Positions 25,812 to 34,542 of a DNA stretch of 64,000 bases are shown here, in pieces. A program made the position numbers and the translations under genes. Numbering within the stretch: position 1 is the stretch's first letter; every line of letters starts with the position of its first letter. The stretch is taken from NCBI RefSeq assembly GCF_004138335.1, contig NZ_RYFW01000001.1, forward strand, positions 1,550,001 through 1,614,000. Reading direction: 5' to 3'. The notes under the pieces are model-generated. The model was given only the letters and a program-made list of their open reading frames with translations. It made no database searches and had not been told where the DNA came from. The stretch comes from Peristeroidobacter agariperforans. GTDB taxonomy: Bacteria; Pseudomonadota; Gammaproteobacteria; Steroidobacterales; Steroidobacteraceae.

Positions 25812-26654
25812 TCACGCCGCCTGTAACGGAATCGTGAACTTGAAGGCGGCGCCCCCGGCCGAGGTTCCCTCCTGCCAGATTTTGCCGCCGTGTGCGTGCA
25901 CGATGGTGCGCGCGATCGCCAGCCCCAACCCCATGCCTTCCTGCTTGGTACTGAAAAACGAGTCGAAAATCCTAGGCCGATACGCCGCCGCGATGCCCGG
26001 CCCTGTATCGGTGACCGTAATGGCCGCGGAGTATTTGTCATAACGGCTGGTCGTGACGTCGAGGATACGCTCAGCGGCGCCGTTTGCGGTATTAGAGGCC
26101 ATCGCATCCATGGCATTTATCATCAGGTTCAGCAGCACTTGCTCCAGGTGAATGGCGTCGCCCCGAATCGGCGGTAGCTTCGGGTCGAGGCTGCTGCGCA
26201 CCGTGACCAGTCGCTTGCGCGCGACGGGCTGAATCAGGCTGAGCGCGGTTGCGGCGACCTCGTTCAGGTCGATCATGGTGGCCTGTAGTTCGCGACGCTT
26301 CAGCAACGAGTGCAAATGGCGCACGATATCGTTGGCGCGGAGGTCGTCGCGCCGGATGTCGGCGAGCATGCGGCGGATTTCGTCGAGCGGCGGATCGGGC
26401 TCGCCAAGCAGGTTTTCGGCAGCGTCGGCGTTGGTCAGAATGGCGCTGAGCGGCTGGCTGATCTCGTGCGCGATGGAGCCGGCGATTTCCCCGACCAGCG
26501 CCAGGCGCCCGGCATGGGTGTCGGCGCTGTGGAGATGGCGGGCGGCACGGTGCGCTGAGCGGAAACGACGGTCACGAAATGCCCAATAGGCAATCACGGC
26601 GCCTTGCGCCACCGCCAACAAAACCAGCAATGACAACAGGACGGGTTGTCCCAC
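25812..26654 (-). CDS. FixL-like sensor histidine kinase
   Basis: About 280 residues from the GTG at 26654 (frame is open to a TTG at 26750; start uncertain because no strong ribosome site is seen). One N-terminal membrane span (VLLSLLVLLAVAQGAVIAYWAF), a short linker, then the HisKA region with phosphorylatable His in VGEIAGSIAHEISQPLSAIL and a HATPase domain with N box (NLMINAMDAM), G1 (VTDTGPGIA), F/G2 (STKQEGMGLGLAIARTIV). There is no visible PAS or large periplasmic sensor, so it may sense via the membrane or a partner. Paired with the FixJ-type regulator downstream. Confidence 0.85.
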   Translation of the reverse strand: MGQPVLLSLLVLLAVAQGAVIAYWAFRDRRFRSAHRAARHLHSADTHAGRLALVGEIAGSIAHEISQPLSAILTNADAAENLLGEPDPPLDEIRRMLADIRRDDLRANDIVRHLHSLLKRRELQATMIDLNEVAATALSLIQPVARKRLVTVRSSLDPKLPPIRGDAIHLEQVLLNLMINAMDAMASNTANGAAERILDVTTSRYDKYSAAITVTDTGPGIAAAYRPRIFDSFFSTKQEGMGLGLAIARTIVHAHGGKIWQEGTSAGGAAFKFTIPLQAA

Positions 26655-26846
26655 AGGAATGACGCCGCAAACGGACGATGGCGGTGTGGATCGGAAAACG
26701 CACGACTTTGCCCATTCCGCGTATGTACGGCTGTGAGGATTCGGCAACAATTGCGCGGGCCATAATAGTTAACGGCAGATTACTGCAAACTGGAAAATTC
26801 GACGGATCGTTGATCGGACCTCAGTCAAGGCAAGGGAGGAAAAGCC

Positions 26847-27941
26847 ATGGCAAGACTGGTATTTCGGGACTTCGATGAGTTTGCCGAAGCGATAACAGGC
26901 GTAGACGGACGCTTCATTCCGACGGCGCGCTCGACCTCGGAATGGTGGGCGGAAGCGGTGCGTCCGGGAGCGGTGTCGCTACAGCAGATTCAGATCGGGA
27001 GCCCGACCACGTTCGCGGGCGACGGCGAACCCGGCCGTTTCACGCTCGGCTTGCCGATGACGGACCCGACGCACATCCGCATCGACGGGCATTTTCTCGA
27101 GCCCGATGCCTTCATTACGCTGCACGAAGACCAGCCGTTCACGTTCACTGGCCAGGACGTGGTGCGCTGGGCGGGCGTCAGCGTGCCGCAGGACACCAAG
27201 CTGGTGTCCATGGAGCTGATGAACACCGCACGTTCCGGCGGCGGTCCGCGCACGCGCTCTGCGCTGCCTTATCTCGATCGGCTGCGCTGGGTGACCGAGC
27301 GGGCGATTGCCGCGAATCTGGATCTCAACGAACCGGCGGCCATCCAGGCCATCGAAGAAGAGGTCGCGATCTGTATCACTCATGTGCTCGAGCGCAGCAT
27401 GAAGGTGCACGATCGCCATGTCGGCCGGCCGCAGTTCTCGCGCGGTCGCGTCATTGCGCGCACCTTGCAGCTGATCGAAGCCAACGAAGGCCAGCCGTTG
27501 TTCATCGACGATCTGTGCCGGGTGACGCAGGTCAGCGAGCGCACGCTAAGAAACATTTTTCACGAGTTCTTCGGCGTCGGTCCGATGCGCTTGTTGAAGG
27601 TGCGCCAGCTGCGCGAGATTCGCGCCGCGCTGCTGCGTGCCGATCCGCAGCGTGACACGGTGACGCGCATCGCCGCTCGCTTCGGCATCTGGGATTTCAG
27701 TTTGTTCGCCCGCAACTACAAAGCGTTGTTCGGCGAATCGCCGTCACGCACGCTGCGCACGCCGCCGTCGGATGTGAAGGTGCGCTCGTCGGTGTCGTGG
27801 CTGCACTATGCGTCGAAAATTTTTATTGATGACATGCGGCCGACAGCCCATCCGCATGTCGATGATGGCAATGGCGACGATGTCGACCCGCCGCTGGTGA
27901 TCCAGCCGGCCGACCTGCCGCAGTTGCGGGCTAAACCCTGA
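26847..27941 (+). CDS. AraC-family transcriptional regulator
   Basis: 364 residues. The N-terminal about 200 residues form a cupin-like sensor region (RFTLGLPMTDPTHIRIDGHF, TLHEDQPFTFTG). The double helix-turn-helix AraC domain is at about 205-310 (RTLQLIEANEGQPLFIDDL, VSERTLRNIFHEFFG, then RIAARFGIWDFSLFARNYKALFGESPS). A 50-residue acidic tail follows. A strong GGGAGGA precedes ATG 26847. Divergent from the FixL-like kinase gene; whether they cross-regulate is unknown. Confidence 0.9.
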   Translation: MARLVFRDFDEFAEAITGVDGRFIPTARSTSEWWAEAVRPGAVSLQQIQIGSPTTFAGDGEPGRFTLGLPMTDPTHIRIDGHFLEPDAFITLHEDQPFTFTGQDVVRWAGVSVPQDTKLVSMELMNTARSGGGPRTRSALPYLDRLRWVTERAIAANLDLNEPAAIQAIEEEVAICITHVLERSMKVHDRHVGRPQFSRGRVIARTLQLIEANEGQPLFIDDLCRVTQVSERTLRNIFHEFFGVGPMRLLKVRQLREIRAALLRADPQRDTVTRIAARFGIWDFSLFARNYKALFGESPSRTLRTPPSDVKVRSSVSWLHYASKIFIDDMRPTAHPHVDDGNGDDVDPPLVIQPADLPQLRAKP

Positions 27942-27948
27942 TCGAAGG

Positions 27949-28812
27949 CTAGAGGCTGGCCCGCAGGAACAACAGCGGGCCGGCCATCTTCAGATCGAAG
28001 AGGCCCGGATCATCGACGTCGCGTGAATCGACTTCTACGTCGAAGTTGCGATAACCCAGCCCGAACACCAGATACGGATTCATGCGCCAGGTGAGCGCGG
28101 CGCGCGCATCCAGCACCGAGCCGTCGATCTCGTCGAACTCCACCGAGAGATATTGCACTCGGGCTTCGAACGACCAGCGATCGTTGAAATCGTAACGCCC
28201 CTCGATGCCCGCCAGCGGCAGCGGCGTCACGCCCGTTTCGGATTCGCGGACCACGCGACTGCGCACTACCGCGTTCGCTTCGACTTCGACGACCTGGATG
28301 CCGAACGACAACGCGAGATCGAAGCTGCGCATCTTCACGATGCTGTAACCGTAAGTCAGGCCGACCGAGGTGAGATTGAGCGTGCTGTCGACGATCTCGT
28401 CGGGCAGGTAGGTCTGATCGTCGAACACGATGGTTTCATCGATCGCCTTGCGGGCCGAGCGTCGCAGACTGAAGCCGCTCAAACGAATCAAGTGACGATC
28501 GCCCGGCAGCAAGGTGATCTCCGCCAGCGGCAATAATTTGTGGTCGTCCAGTCCGAGATCGTCCTCGGCGCTGATCAACGTGCCCGGCGTGACCAGGTTG
28601 GGATCGATCCGAACATCGGTATCGAGGTTCGCGCTCAGCGTCATGACTTCGACGCGGAAGCGATCCTCCACGACGTGCGGCTTGGGCGGCGGCGCCCAAC
28701 CCGGCAGTTTGTCATTGGTGGGCTTGGTGTCGGCGGCGTGCGCCACGCCGAACAGGCTCAGCGCAAGACAAGCGAACAGCGACTGACGGGCGACGTGGCG
28801 TTCAGAAATCAC
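27949..28812 (-). CDS. Putative outer-membrane beta-barrel protein
   Basis: 287 residues with a signal peptide (SLFACLALSLFGVAHAA). The mature chain alternates polar and hydrophobic residues in short strands (for example RVEVMTLSANLDTDVRI, RWSFEARVQYLSVEF, YLVFGLGYRNFDVEV) and ends LLFLRASL, with a terminal aromatic/hydrophobic pattern of outer-membrane barrels. GTG 28812 is chosen: GGAG lies 8 nt upstream and the signal peptide then begins properly; a TTG 33 nt earlier is also in frame. It is 60 nt downstream of the DUF1513 gene and may be the last gene of the imelysin operon. Function unknown. Confidence 0.7.
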   Translation of the reverse strand: MISERHVARQSLFACLALSLFGVAHAADTKPTNDKLPGWAPPPKPHVVEDRFRVEVMTLSANLDTDVRIDPNLVTPGTLISAEDDLGLDDHKLLPLAEITLLPGDRHLIRLSGFSLRRSARKAIDETIVFDDQTYLPDEIVDSTLNLTSVGLTYGYSIVKMRSFDLALSFGIQVVEVEANAVVRSRVVRESETGVTPLPLAGIEGRYDFNDRWSFEARVQYLSVEFDEIDGSVLDARAALTWRMNPYLVFGLGYRNFDVEVDSRDVDDPGLFDLKMAGPLLFLRASL

Positions 28813-28871
28813 TTCGGGCACTCCGGCCAGGTATGCGTGGTTCAAGAGTGCTGTGGATTATGCCCGTGTGC

Positions 28872-30026
28872 TTACACGGTCGCGACCCAGTGATCGTCCC
28901 AGCGGATCGGTTGTGAGCTCGCGATTTTCAGAAATTGTGAACGCAGTCGAGTTTCGTCGAGGTCGTAAGCGGTGCCGTCGCGTTGCGAAGCGACGATCGA
29001 CCCGTCGGCAACTCGCGACAGACCATATGTTTCCGAAGCGGCGACGAAGCCGAGATAACGCTCGTCGCTGATCGACCAGCACGCGACACCGTTGCCGTAC
29101 GGGCACGCCGCGGCGATGAGATCATGCGTTTCGCTGATCGCGACACTGGCCACGTAGCCTTGGAACTTTGGAATCTCCGACGCCGGCGCGCTGAGCAAAC
29201 GGAACTGCGCCTGCCGCTTCGATTGCCCGGGTCGATACAAAGCGACGATGCCGGGCGCATTGTTTTTGTCCTCGCCTTCGTACTGCAGGCCGACGGCGGT
29301 GATGCCGGTGCTGGTCATCGATACATGGCGAATGCTCAACAGATGATCCGGCAGCCGCCACTGTTCCTTGCGTTGGCCGGTGGCCGCGTCGATCACGCAC
29401 AGCGAAGGATCCATCGTCGGAATATTCAGCTTGCGGCGGAAGCTGCGTGGATGCGTCATGATGCCGCCGTTCGCGACCAGCAACGAACGATGATCCGGGA
29501 GCCACGCTACTTCGTGAGGATCGATGCCACTCGTATCGATCTCACCAACGACTGCAAAGTTGCGGGCGTCGCGCACGACCACTACGCCCCTCGCGCGCTC
29601 GAAATCATGTTCCGGTGTGAGAATCAAAGAGCCGTCGGCGGAATATGTGCCGTGACCGGCGAGATGACGTCCCGGCTCGGTCGTGAACACGCTTCGAGCT
29701 TGCATCGTCACGCGATCCAGCTCGAACGCCTGTGTCCCGGGCCGTCGCGCAAAAAACAAAACGCGATTGGGATCGGTGGGATGAACGGCGCACCCGTGCG
29801 CCCGCATCGACACTCGGGCCCCGAAGACTTTTTGGTCCTGCAGAGACACGCCGCCCACGTATTGATCGCCACGCGCATCTTCATACGCAGACAGCAATGT
29901 GCCGGTGCGCGCCTTGCTCTCGGACGAGAACAATAAGCTGCCGGCCGCGACGGCGCTCAACGACGCCGACGCCACCAACACCTGACGACGCGACCACTTC
30001 GCCGCTTTGGAATTCGACGCGTTCAT
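28872..30026 (-). CDS. DUF1513 domain-containing exported protein
   Basis: 384 residues. The N-terminus has a twin-arginine signal (SRRQVLVASASLSAVAAG). The rest is a beta-propeller-like fold with repeated blades (ARVSMRAHGCAVHP, HLAGHGTYSADGSLILTPEHDF, IDPHEVAWLPDHRSLLVANGG). DUF1513 proteins regularly follow imelysin and di-heme thiol-oxidoreductase genes in predicted iron-uptake operons, exactly as here. Its start overlaps the stop of the DUF1111 gene by ATGA. Biochemical role unknown. Confidence 0.9.
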   Translation of the reverse strand: MNASNSKAAKWSRRQVLVASASLSAVAAGSLLFSSESKARTGTLLSAYEDARGDQYVGGVSLQDQKVFGARVSMRAHGCAVHPTDPNRVLFFARRPGTQAFELDRVTMQARSVFTTEPGRHLAGHGTYSADGSLILTPEHDFERARGVVVVRDARNFAVVGEIDTSGIDPHEVAWLPDHRSLLVANGGIMTHPRSFRRKLNIPTMDPSLCVIDAATGQRKEQWRLPDHLLSIRHVSMTSTGITAVGLQYEGEDKNNAPGIVALYRPGQSKRQAQFRLLSAPASEIPKFQGYVASVAISETHDLIAAACPYGNGVACWSISDERYLGFVAASETYGLSRVADGSIVASQRDGTAYDLDETRLRSQFLKIASSQPIRWDDHWVATV

Positions 30027-31444
30027 AGGGAGTCGATGAACCTCAACAAAGCTTCGCGATCCTGCTTCGACAGATTGCGAAATGCTTCCTTGGCCCGCTC
30101 GCCTTCACCGCCGTGCCACAGAATTGCTTCACGCACATCGCGCGCCCGGCCGTCATGGAGCAGGCGCGTGTGACCGTTGACCGTCTTTTGCAGTCCCAGC
30201 CCCCACAGCGGCGACGTGCGCCATTCGCTGCCGCTGGCCGCGAAATCGGCGCGTCCATCGGCGAGGGCTTCGCCCATGTCGTGCAACAGCATGTCCGTGA
30301 ACGGATGGATGGTCTGATCGCTGAGCCACGGCTGGTCCTTCACGTTGCCGGTCTTGAATGTCGCGCGATGGCACGACTCGCAGCCGGACTCGATGAACAA
30401 CGTCGCGCCGCGCTTCACTTCGGGCGACTCCAGATTCCGCCGCACCGGCACCGCGAGCATGCGCTGGTACCTGACCATGTGCTCGAAGATCTCGTCGCTG
30501 ATCTCAGGCTCGCCGCCACTGGGAGCCGATTCGCAAGCCGTTTGCACGGGCGTGCAGATGTGAGCTGGACGAACTGAGGAGGTCATGCCGATCTCGCTGG
30601 AGAACGCGGCCGCTGTTTGATGTGCGATATCGGGCTGATTCAGCTTCCAACCGAAACGTCCGAGCACTGCGCGCCCCACGAGTGGATCCCACACGTGATT
30701 CGGCCGGCCCGAGATGCCGTCCTTATCGGCGTCGTCCGGATCGCTGCGCTCCATGATCTGAGCTTCGGGAATCGCTTCGAGCAAGCCCGAGCCGAACACC
30801 GCAGGCGCAACGCGCGGCGACAACTTCGTGTCGGCTGCCAGCTCGCCGTATGCCAGCTCTTCGAAAGAATATTCGGGAGCGAGCAGCGTATATGGCGTGC
30901 CGTCGCCGTAGGCGCCCGCAATTTCGCGATGACGAATGCGAAGCTTTCCTTCCGCCGCGACGCCGCCGGCGCCGAACGGGTTGAAGTTCACGCCGTAGTT
31001 GGGATCGGCCTGCGGCTCGTTGTTGTGGCCCGGCGTCGGCGTTGCAAATTGAATGACGAGCGACACGGGCTGCTCGTCTTCCTGCAATGGAGGCTGACCG
31101 CGGCCATCGTTGTTGTGGCACTGGTCGCAGCTGCGCGCATTGAACAGCGGGCCGAGCCCGTCACGTGCTCCAGCACTCGCGGGCGCCACCACCCACGGGC
31201 TGTTGAAGAACGCATTGCCGATGAAGAACTCGCCACGCTGCGCGACCGTCAGGTTGGTGGCGGGTCGCGAGAAGGCGTGGCGCGATGACTCCTTCACCGT
31301 CATGGCGCCGCCGGAGTTCGGTTGTAACAGCTCCTCGGTCGACTTACCTTTCGAACAAGCGCCGAGGAACGACATTGCGCCCCACAGCGCCGCGAGGCCG
31401 ATGAGCTTGGCGACGTGTGCGGGCTCTTGGTGAATGCAGGTCAT
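30023..31444 (-). CDS. Di-heme oxidoreductase family protein (DUF1111)
   Basis: 473 residues. Probable lipoprotein: hydrophobic N-terminus ending FLGAC (lipobox). Two c-type heme sites: CDQCH in LFNARSCDQCHNNDGRG and CESCH in FIESGCESCHRATF, consistent with the di-heme peroxidase-like fold. Periplasmic redox partner of imelysin-type iron uptake is the usual inference. Starts 9 nt after the imelysin stop and overlaps the DUF1513 start by 4 nt, so the three are one operon. Confidence 0.9.
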   Translation of the reverse strand: MTCIHQEPAHVAKLIGLAALWGAMSFLGACSKGKSTEELLQPNSGGAMTVKESSRHAFSRPATNLTVAQRGEFFIGNAFFNSPWVVAPASAGARDGLGPLFNARSCDQCHNNDGRGQPPLQEDEQPVSLVIQFATPTPGHNNEPQADPNYGVNFNPFGAGGVAAEGKLRIRHREIAGAYGDGTPYTLLAPEYSFEELAYGELAADTKLSPRVAPAVFGSGLLEAIPEAQIMERSDPDDADKDGISGRPNHVWDPLVGRAVLGRFGWKLNQPDIAHQTAAAFSSEIGMTSSVRPAHICTPVQTACESAPSGGEPEISDEIFEHMVRYQRMLAVPVRRNLESPEVKRGATLFIESGCESCHRATFKTGNVKDQPWLSDQTIHPFTDMLLHDMGEALADGRADFAASGSEWRTSPLWGLGLQKTVNGHTRLLHDGRARDVREAILWHGGEGERAKEAFRNLSKQDREALLRFIDSL

Positions 31445-31453
31445 CGCGATCTA

Positions 31454-32665
31454 CTAATCTCCCAGCCCTTCCAGGTCGGACAGAAAGATTTCAATCGAGC
31501 GAGCGCCGCGCGAGAACGACAGCGTCTGCGCGCGCAGCGAATCGATTCCGGCTTGCATGCGAGCACGACCTTCGGCGTTGTCGGCCAGAATTTCACGATC
31601 GTACGGAGTCTTCACCGCGCCCACCGTTTCACGTGTGCGAGCGAGGCGCGCTTCGATTTCTTCGGCGGCGCGCGCGTCCTTCGCTTTCACCAGATCGGCC
31701 AGGCTCGGGCCGCTGATGGTCGTTCCATCGAGCCGCTTGTAGCGGCCAAAATAAACATTCTCGATGCCGACCGCGTTCGCGCGCAGCTCGTCGGCGGTCA
31801 GGTCGCTGAAGCAGGATTGTTCTTCTTCCTGATCGGAGGAGAGCAGCGGCACGTTCATGCGCTCGCCGGCCATTTCCACTTCGGAGAGCGCCGCGATGCC
31901 CGTGAACATGCGCTTCAAACCGGTGTACACGTCCCCGGTGACGAACGAAGTGCGATAGTTCGCTTCCTTCGATTCGCGCCACTGTGCGGCCACCGACTCC
32001 AGATCGCTGATGATCAGCGTCGAGGCGGCTTTCAGATATTTGCCTCGGCGCGCGTTCACGTCGGTTGCTGGATCGCCTTTGACGACGAAATCGGTGAAGG
32101 GACGCTGGCCGGCGGACTCGGGCGGCGTATTCCAGTCCTGGCCCCACAGCAGGAATTCGACGGCGTGATAGCCGCTGGCGATGTTCTTCTCGCCACCGAG
32201 CTCGTTCTGTTCGGCAATCAGCTCGGGCGTGATGTTCGGGAAGCGCTTGACGTCGCCAATGATGTTGAGGCCCGGCGCGGCGTTGTATTTGTCCACGACC
32301 ACGGCGTCGATGTGGTTCTCGTCGAGCGGCCAGCCATTGAGCTGACCCTCAGGCCCATTCTCGCCGTCGATAGGGCCGCCGTAGAAGCGAAAGGCCTCGG
32401 TATAGGCATACGGGATGCGCGCGGCACGCCAGCGCTCACGGGCCGCATTCAAGGTCTCCTCGCTGGGATTGGCGATCAGGGCGTCAATGGCCTGGTCCAG
32501 TTCGCGGGCGGCGCTGATCGTGTCCTCGTACGTCGCCAACACGATCTGCGCGTAGTTCTCGAGCACGGGCTGGCGCGCATCCTTCGGCTCGGTACGGGTG
32601 CAGCCGGCGGTCAGGGACAAGCAGAGGGCGGCCGCGGCGGCGGACTTCAAGGCGGATGCGAGCAT
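31454..32665 (-). CDS. Imelysin family (M75-like) lipoprotein
   Basis: 403 residues from ATG 32665, chosen because a signal peptide with lipobox (LCLSLTAGCTRTEP) then starts at residue 1; an in-frame start further upstream would run into the tandem repeats. The imelysin GxHxxE signature is present in SGYHAVEFLLWGQD, and the two-bundle helical pattern fills the length. Imelysin-like proteins are periplasmic, iron-regulated and linked to iron uptake; protease activity is doubtful. First gene of the imelysin-DUF1111-DUF1513 operon. Related operons often carry two imelysin genes; only one is here. Confidence 0.92.
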   Translation of the reverse strand: MLASALKSAAAAALCLSLTAGCTRTEPKDARQPVLENYAQIVLATYEDTISAARELDQAIDALIANPSEETLNAARERWRAARIPYAYTEAFRFYGGPIDGENGPEGQLNGWPLDENHIDAVVVDKYNAAPGLNIIGDVKRFPNITPELIAEQNELGGEKNIASGYHAVEFLLWGQDWNTPPESAGQRPFTDFVVKGDPATDVNARRGKYLKAASTLIISDLESVAAQWRESKEANYRTSFVTGDVYTGLKRMFTGIAALSEVEMAGERMNVPLLSSDQEEEQSCFSDLTADELRANAVGIENVYFGRYKRLDGTTISGPSLADLVKAKDARAAEEIEARLARTRETVGAVKTPYDREILADNAEGRARMQAGIDSLRAQTLSFSRGARSIEIFLSDLEGLGD

Positions 32666-32718
32666 GTTGGGCGCTTTGTAGGAAGTAGATGCGGCCCGCC
32701 ACGGGCGGGAGGTGCCCG

Positions 32719-32761
32719 ATTTTATTCGCAATCGAGAATGACTCGCAATTAAGAATGAGTC
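32719..32761 (-). promoter_or_regulatory. Tandem Fur-like repeats overlapping promoter of imelysin operon
   Basis: Two copies of a 19-nt unit, TCGCAAT-(C/T)-(G/A)-AGAATGA-(C/G)-TC on the plus strand, at 32726-32744 and 32743-32761 (period 17, 16 of 19 identical). On the minus strand they overlap a candidate sigma-70 promoter: TTGCGA (32748-32743), 18-nt spacer, TAAAAT (32724-32719). AGAATGA resembles a Fur half-site. The imelysin ATG is about 54 nt downstream. Confidence 0.5.
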
Positions 32762-32770
32762 AGAGGTCGG

Positions 32771-33004
32771 TCAGTGCGGCTTCGCGGGCGAGGGCAGCGG
32801 GGAATCGCCGAACGCGGTGGGGCGCAGGCTTTGGCGCCGGTGCAGGATGAGGGTGAGCTCTTCACCCTCGACGCCGAGGCGGTCTGCGGCCTTTTCGATG
32901 GACAGCCCCTCGCAAACGATGAGGCTGACAGCTGCCCAATACAGAGCGGCTTCGGTACGGGAGTCGTGCTGATGCTGCATTGTTGCTGGTCGCGTCCGTC
33001 CCAT
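32771..33004 (-). CDS. Small hypothetical protein with possible helix-turn-helix
   Basis: About 77 residues. The centre, ALYWAAVSLIVCEGLSIEKAADRLGV, reads as helices typical of a helix-turn-helix (LSIEKAADRLG as first helix and turn), with a basic C-terminal part (LHRRQSLRPT). Start uncertain: ATG 33004, ATG 33028 or TTG 33043 are all in frame and none has a good ribosome site. It lies between the sodB terminator and the imelysin promoter on the same strand. Family not recognised. Confidence 0.5.
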   Translation of the reverse strand: MGRTRPATMQHQHDSRTEAALYWAAVSLIVCEGLSIEKAADRLGVEGEELTLILHRRQSLRPTAFGDSPLPSPAKPH

Positions 33005-33104
33005 GATCCGAGGGACACGCAGCAGCATGTTGCGAGCGATCAAAGCCCGGATAAACCGGCACTTGTACTGAAGCCGGCCGTGCGTGAGCGCGGTAAATGC
33101 CTAT

Positions 33105-33136
33105 AAAAAAGGGGACAGAATTCGAATTCTGTCCCC
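33105..33136 (-). terminator. Intrinsic terminator of sodB (26-bp perfect palindrome plus U-tract)
   Basis: GGGGACAGAATTC-GAATTCTGTCCCC (33111-33136) is a perfect 13-bp inverted repeat. On the minus strand it is followed directly by TTTTTT (33110-33105), so it forms a strong rho-independent terminator 34 nt after the sodB stop. The same palindrome type is seen dispersed in other proteobacterial genomes, so it may also be a mobile repeat co-opted as terminator. Confidence 0.8.
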
Positions 33137-33169
33137 TGATGAGCTGTCAATCGACGAGCGGCGAGCGAG

Positions 33170-33781
33170 TTACTTGCTCTCGGCTTCCGCGAGACGCTTG
33201 CCGACGAACTGCCAGTTGGCGATCTGCTCGACCACGGCCTTCACGAAGCCGGCGCGGTTCTGCTGGTGATCGAGATAGTAAGCGTGCTCCCAAACGTCGC
33301 AGGTCCACAGCGCGTAGCCGCTGGTGATCAAGGGATTGTCGGCGTCGTGCGTCGTGGTGATCTCGAGCTTGCCGTCCTTCGCGACCAGCCAGGCCCAGCC
33401 GCTGCCGAACTGGCCGACGGCCGCTTCGACGAACTTGTCGCGGAAATTCTCGAACGAGCCGAACGACGCGTCGAGGCGCTTCTTGATCGGCTCCGGCGGC
33501 GCGCTGCCGCCGTTGGGCGCGAGCGAGTTCCAGAAGAAGTCGTGATTCCAGACCTGCGCGGCGTTGTTGAAGATCTTGCGCTCGGTGCCGGTCTTGTTGG
33601 CGGTCGCCTTGATGATCGACTCGAGATCCTGTTTCTCCAGCGGCGTGCCCGCGATGAATTCATTCAGCTTGGTCACATAAGTCGCATGGTGCTTGCCATG
33701 GTGATGATCCAGCGTGCGCGCCGAAATCGTCGGGCCAAGAGAGTCTTTGGGAAACGGCAGGGGCATCAATTCGAACGCCAT
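33170..33781 (-). CDS. sodB: Superoxide dismutase, Fe type
   Basis: 203 residues. Metal ligands are in DHHHGKHHATY (first His), AAQVWNHDFFW (second His), and CDVWEHAYYLDHQQNR (Asp and His). The AAQVWNH and FGSGWAWLV contexts are those of iron enzymes (Gln before the second ligand region), so SodB is favoured over SodA. Cytoplasmic, removes superoxide. ATG 33781 is preceded by GGAG. Transcription ends at the palindromic terminator 34 nt downstream. Confidence 0.95.
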   Translation of the reverse strand: MAFELMPLPFPKDSLGPTISARTLDHHHGKHHATYVTKLNEFIAGTPLEKQDLESIIKATANKTGTERKIFNNAAQVWNHDFFWNSLAPNGGSAPPEPIKKRLDASFGSFENFRDKFVEAAVGQFGSGWAWLVAKDGKLEITTTHDADNPLITSGYALWTCDVWEHAYYLDHQQNRAGFVKAVVEQIANWQFVGKRLAEAESK

Positions 33782-34221
33782 GGCGGGCTCCAGCTAGCGC
33801 TAAAAACAGTGGGGGTAAAGGGGCCAACGTATCGTGGACCGCGAAGTTCCCGCTCGATGCGGGGAGCTTCGTTACCGTTCGATGACGAGGCGGCCAGAAA
33901 GAATACCTTCCCTGACAGGCCCTTGGCCACCCGCCTGCCTCCCAGGCGAGGGCGCAAGCGCACTCCACGAACGTGATTCATCTCACAGTACGCGCTGCCT
34001 TGCTGGTACCCGTAGATCGATTTCGGGACGAAATTGCGGCTTCCGGTCAATAGTGAACATGCGCAGCGCCGCAAGAGCGTCTATATTTCGCTAGTTCCGT
34101 TGCGCAGGCCACGAGACCGACAGAAGTCTCGGGAGCGCGCGGAGCTCGAAGGTTCAACACGAAGGAGCAAGGGGGCGGGCCCGCAGGGAGCGGTCAGCCA
34201 CATGCACCGGGAGGATAAGAT
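33782..34221. other. Intergenic region between divergent sodB and a small exported-protein gene
   Basis: 440 nt without a convincing ORF. It must hold two outward promoters. A small hairpin CGAGAC-N8-GTCTCG lies at about 34110-34129. No Fur- or OxyR-like site was recognised by eye, and no tRNA or repeat was seen. Confidence 0.5.
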
Positions 34222-34542
34222 ATGGGCAAAGCGACACAGATCGCGGCCATCTTCGCTTTTTGCGTCGTGGCGACGATAGGAACGGTAGCGGTTCAAGCGG
34301 CCGAGGATGCTCCTGCGAGCAGCTTCGTCACGCTCAAGCTCGAAGGCAGCTGCGACGCGCAGAATACGCGGCTATGGCTGGTGAATTCACACACCTTCAA
34401 AACCATCGCCACCACCGTGCGCTGGCGCGCGGCCGGCGGCAAGGATCTCAGCGAGCAGTTTTTCCCCGGCCCGAACTCCGTGCGCGAGATCGGCTGCGCT
34501 GCCGAGGCCGAGATTCTGGACGCAAAGTTCGCCGACTTCTAA
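34222..34542 (+). CDS. Small exported hypothetical protein
   Basis: 106 residues: signal peptide (IAAIFAFCVVATIGTVAVQA, cleavage after VQA about residue 26) and a mature domain of 80 residues with two Cys (GSCDAQ and IGCAAEAE) that could pair. A strand-like pattern suggests a compact beta domain. GGGAGGA precedes ATG 34222. It converges with the nitroreductase gene (4-nt overlap of ends). Family not recognised. Confidence 0.75.
   Translation: MGKATQIAAIFAFCVVATIGTVAVQAAEDAPASSFVTLKLEGSCDAQNTRLWLVNSHTFKTIATTVRWRAAGGKDLSEQFFPGPNSVREIGCAAEAEILDAKFADF

Noticed and set aside
33111..33136. Palindrome as evidence for an insertion sequence or REP-associated transposase
   Set aside because: No transposase gene, flanking duplications or second copy were found in the window; the terminator reading is simpler.
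33084..33269. 61-codon plus-strand ORF running through the sodB terminator
   Set aside because: Overlaps the palindromic terminator and the antisense of sodB; no initiation signal.
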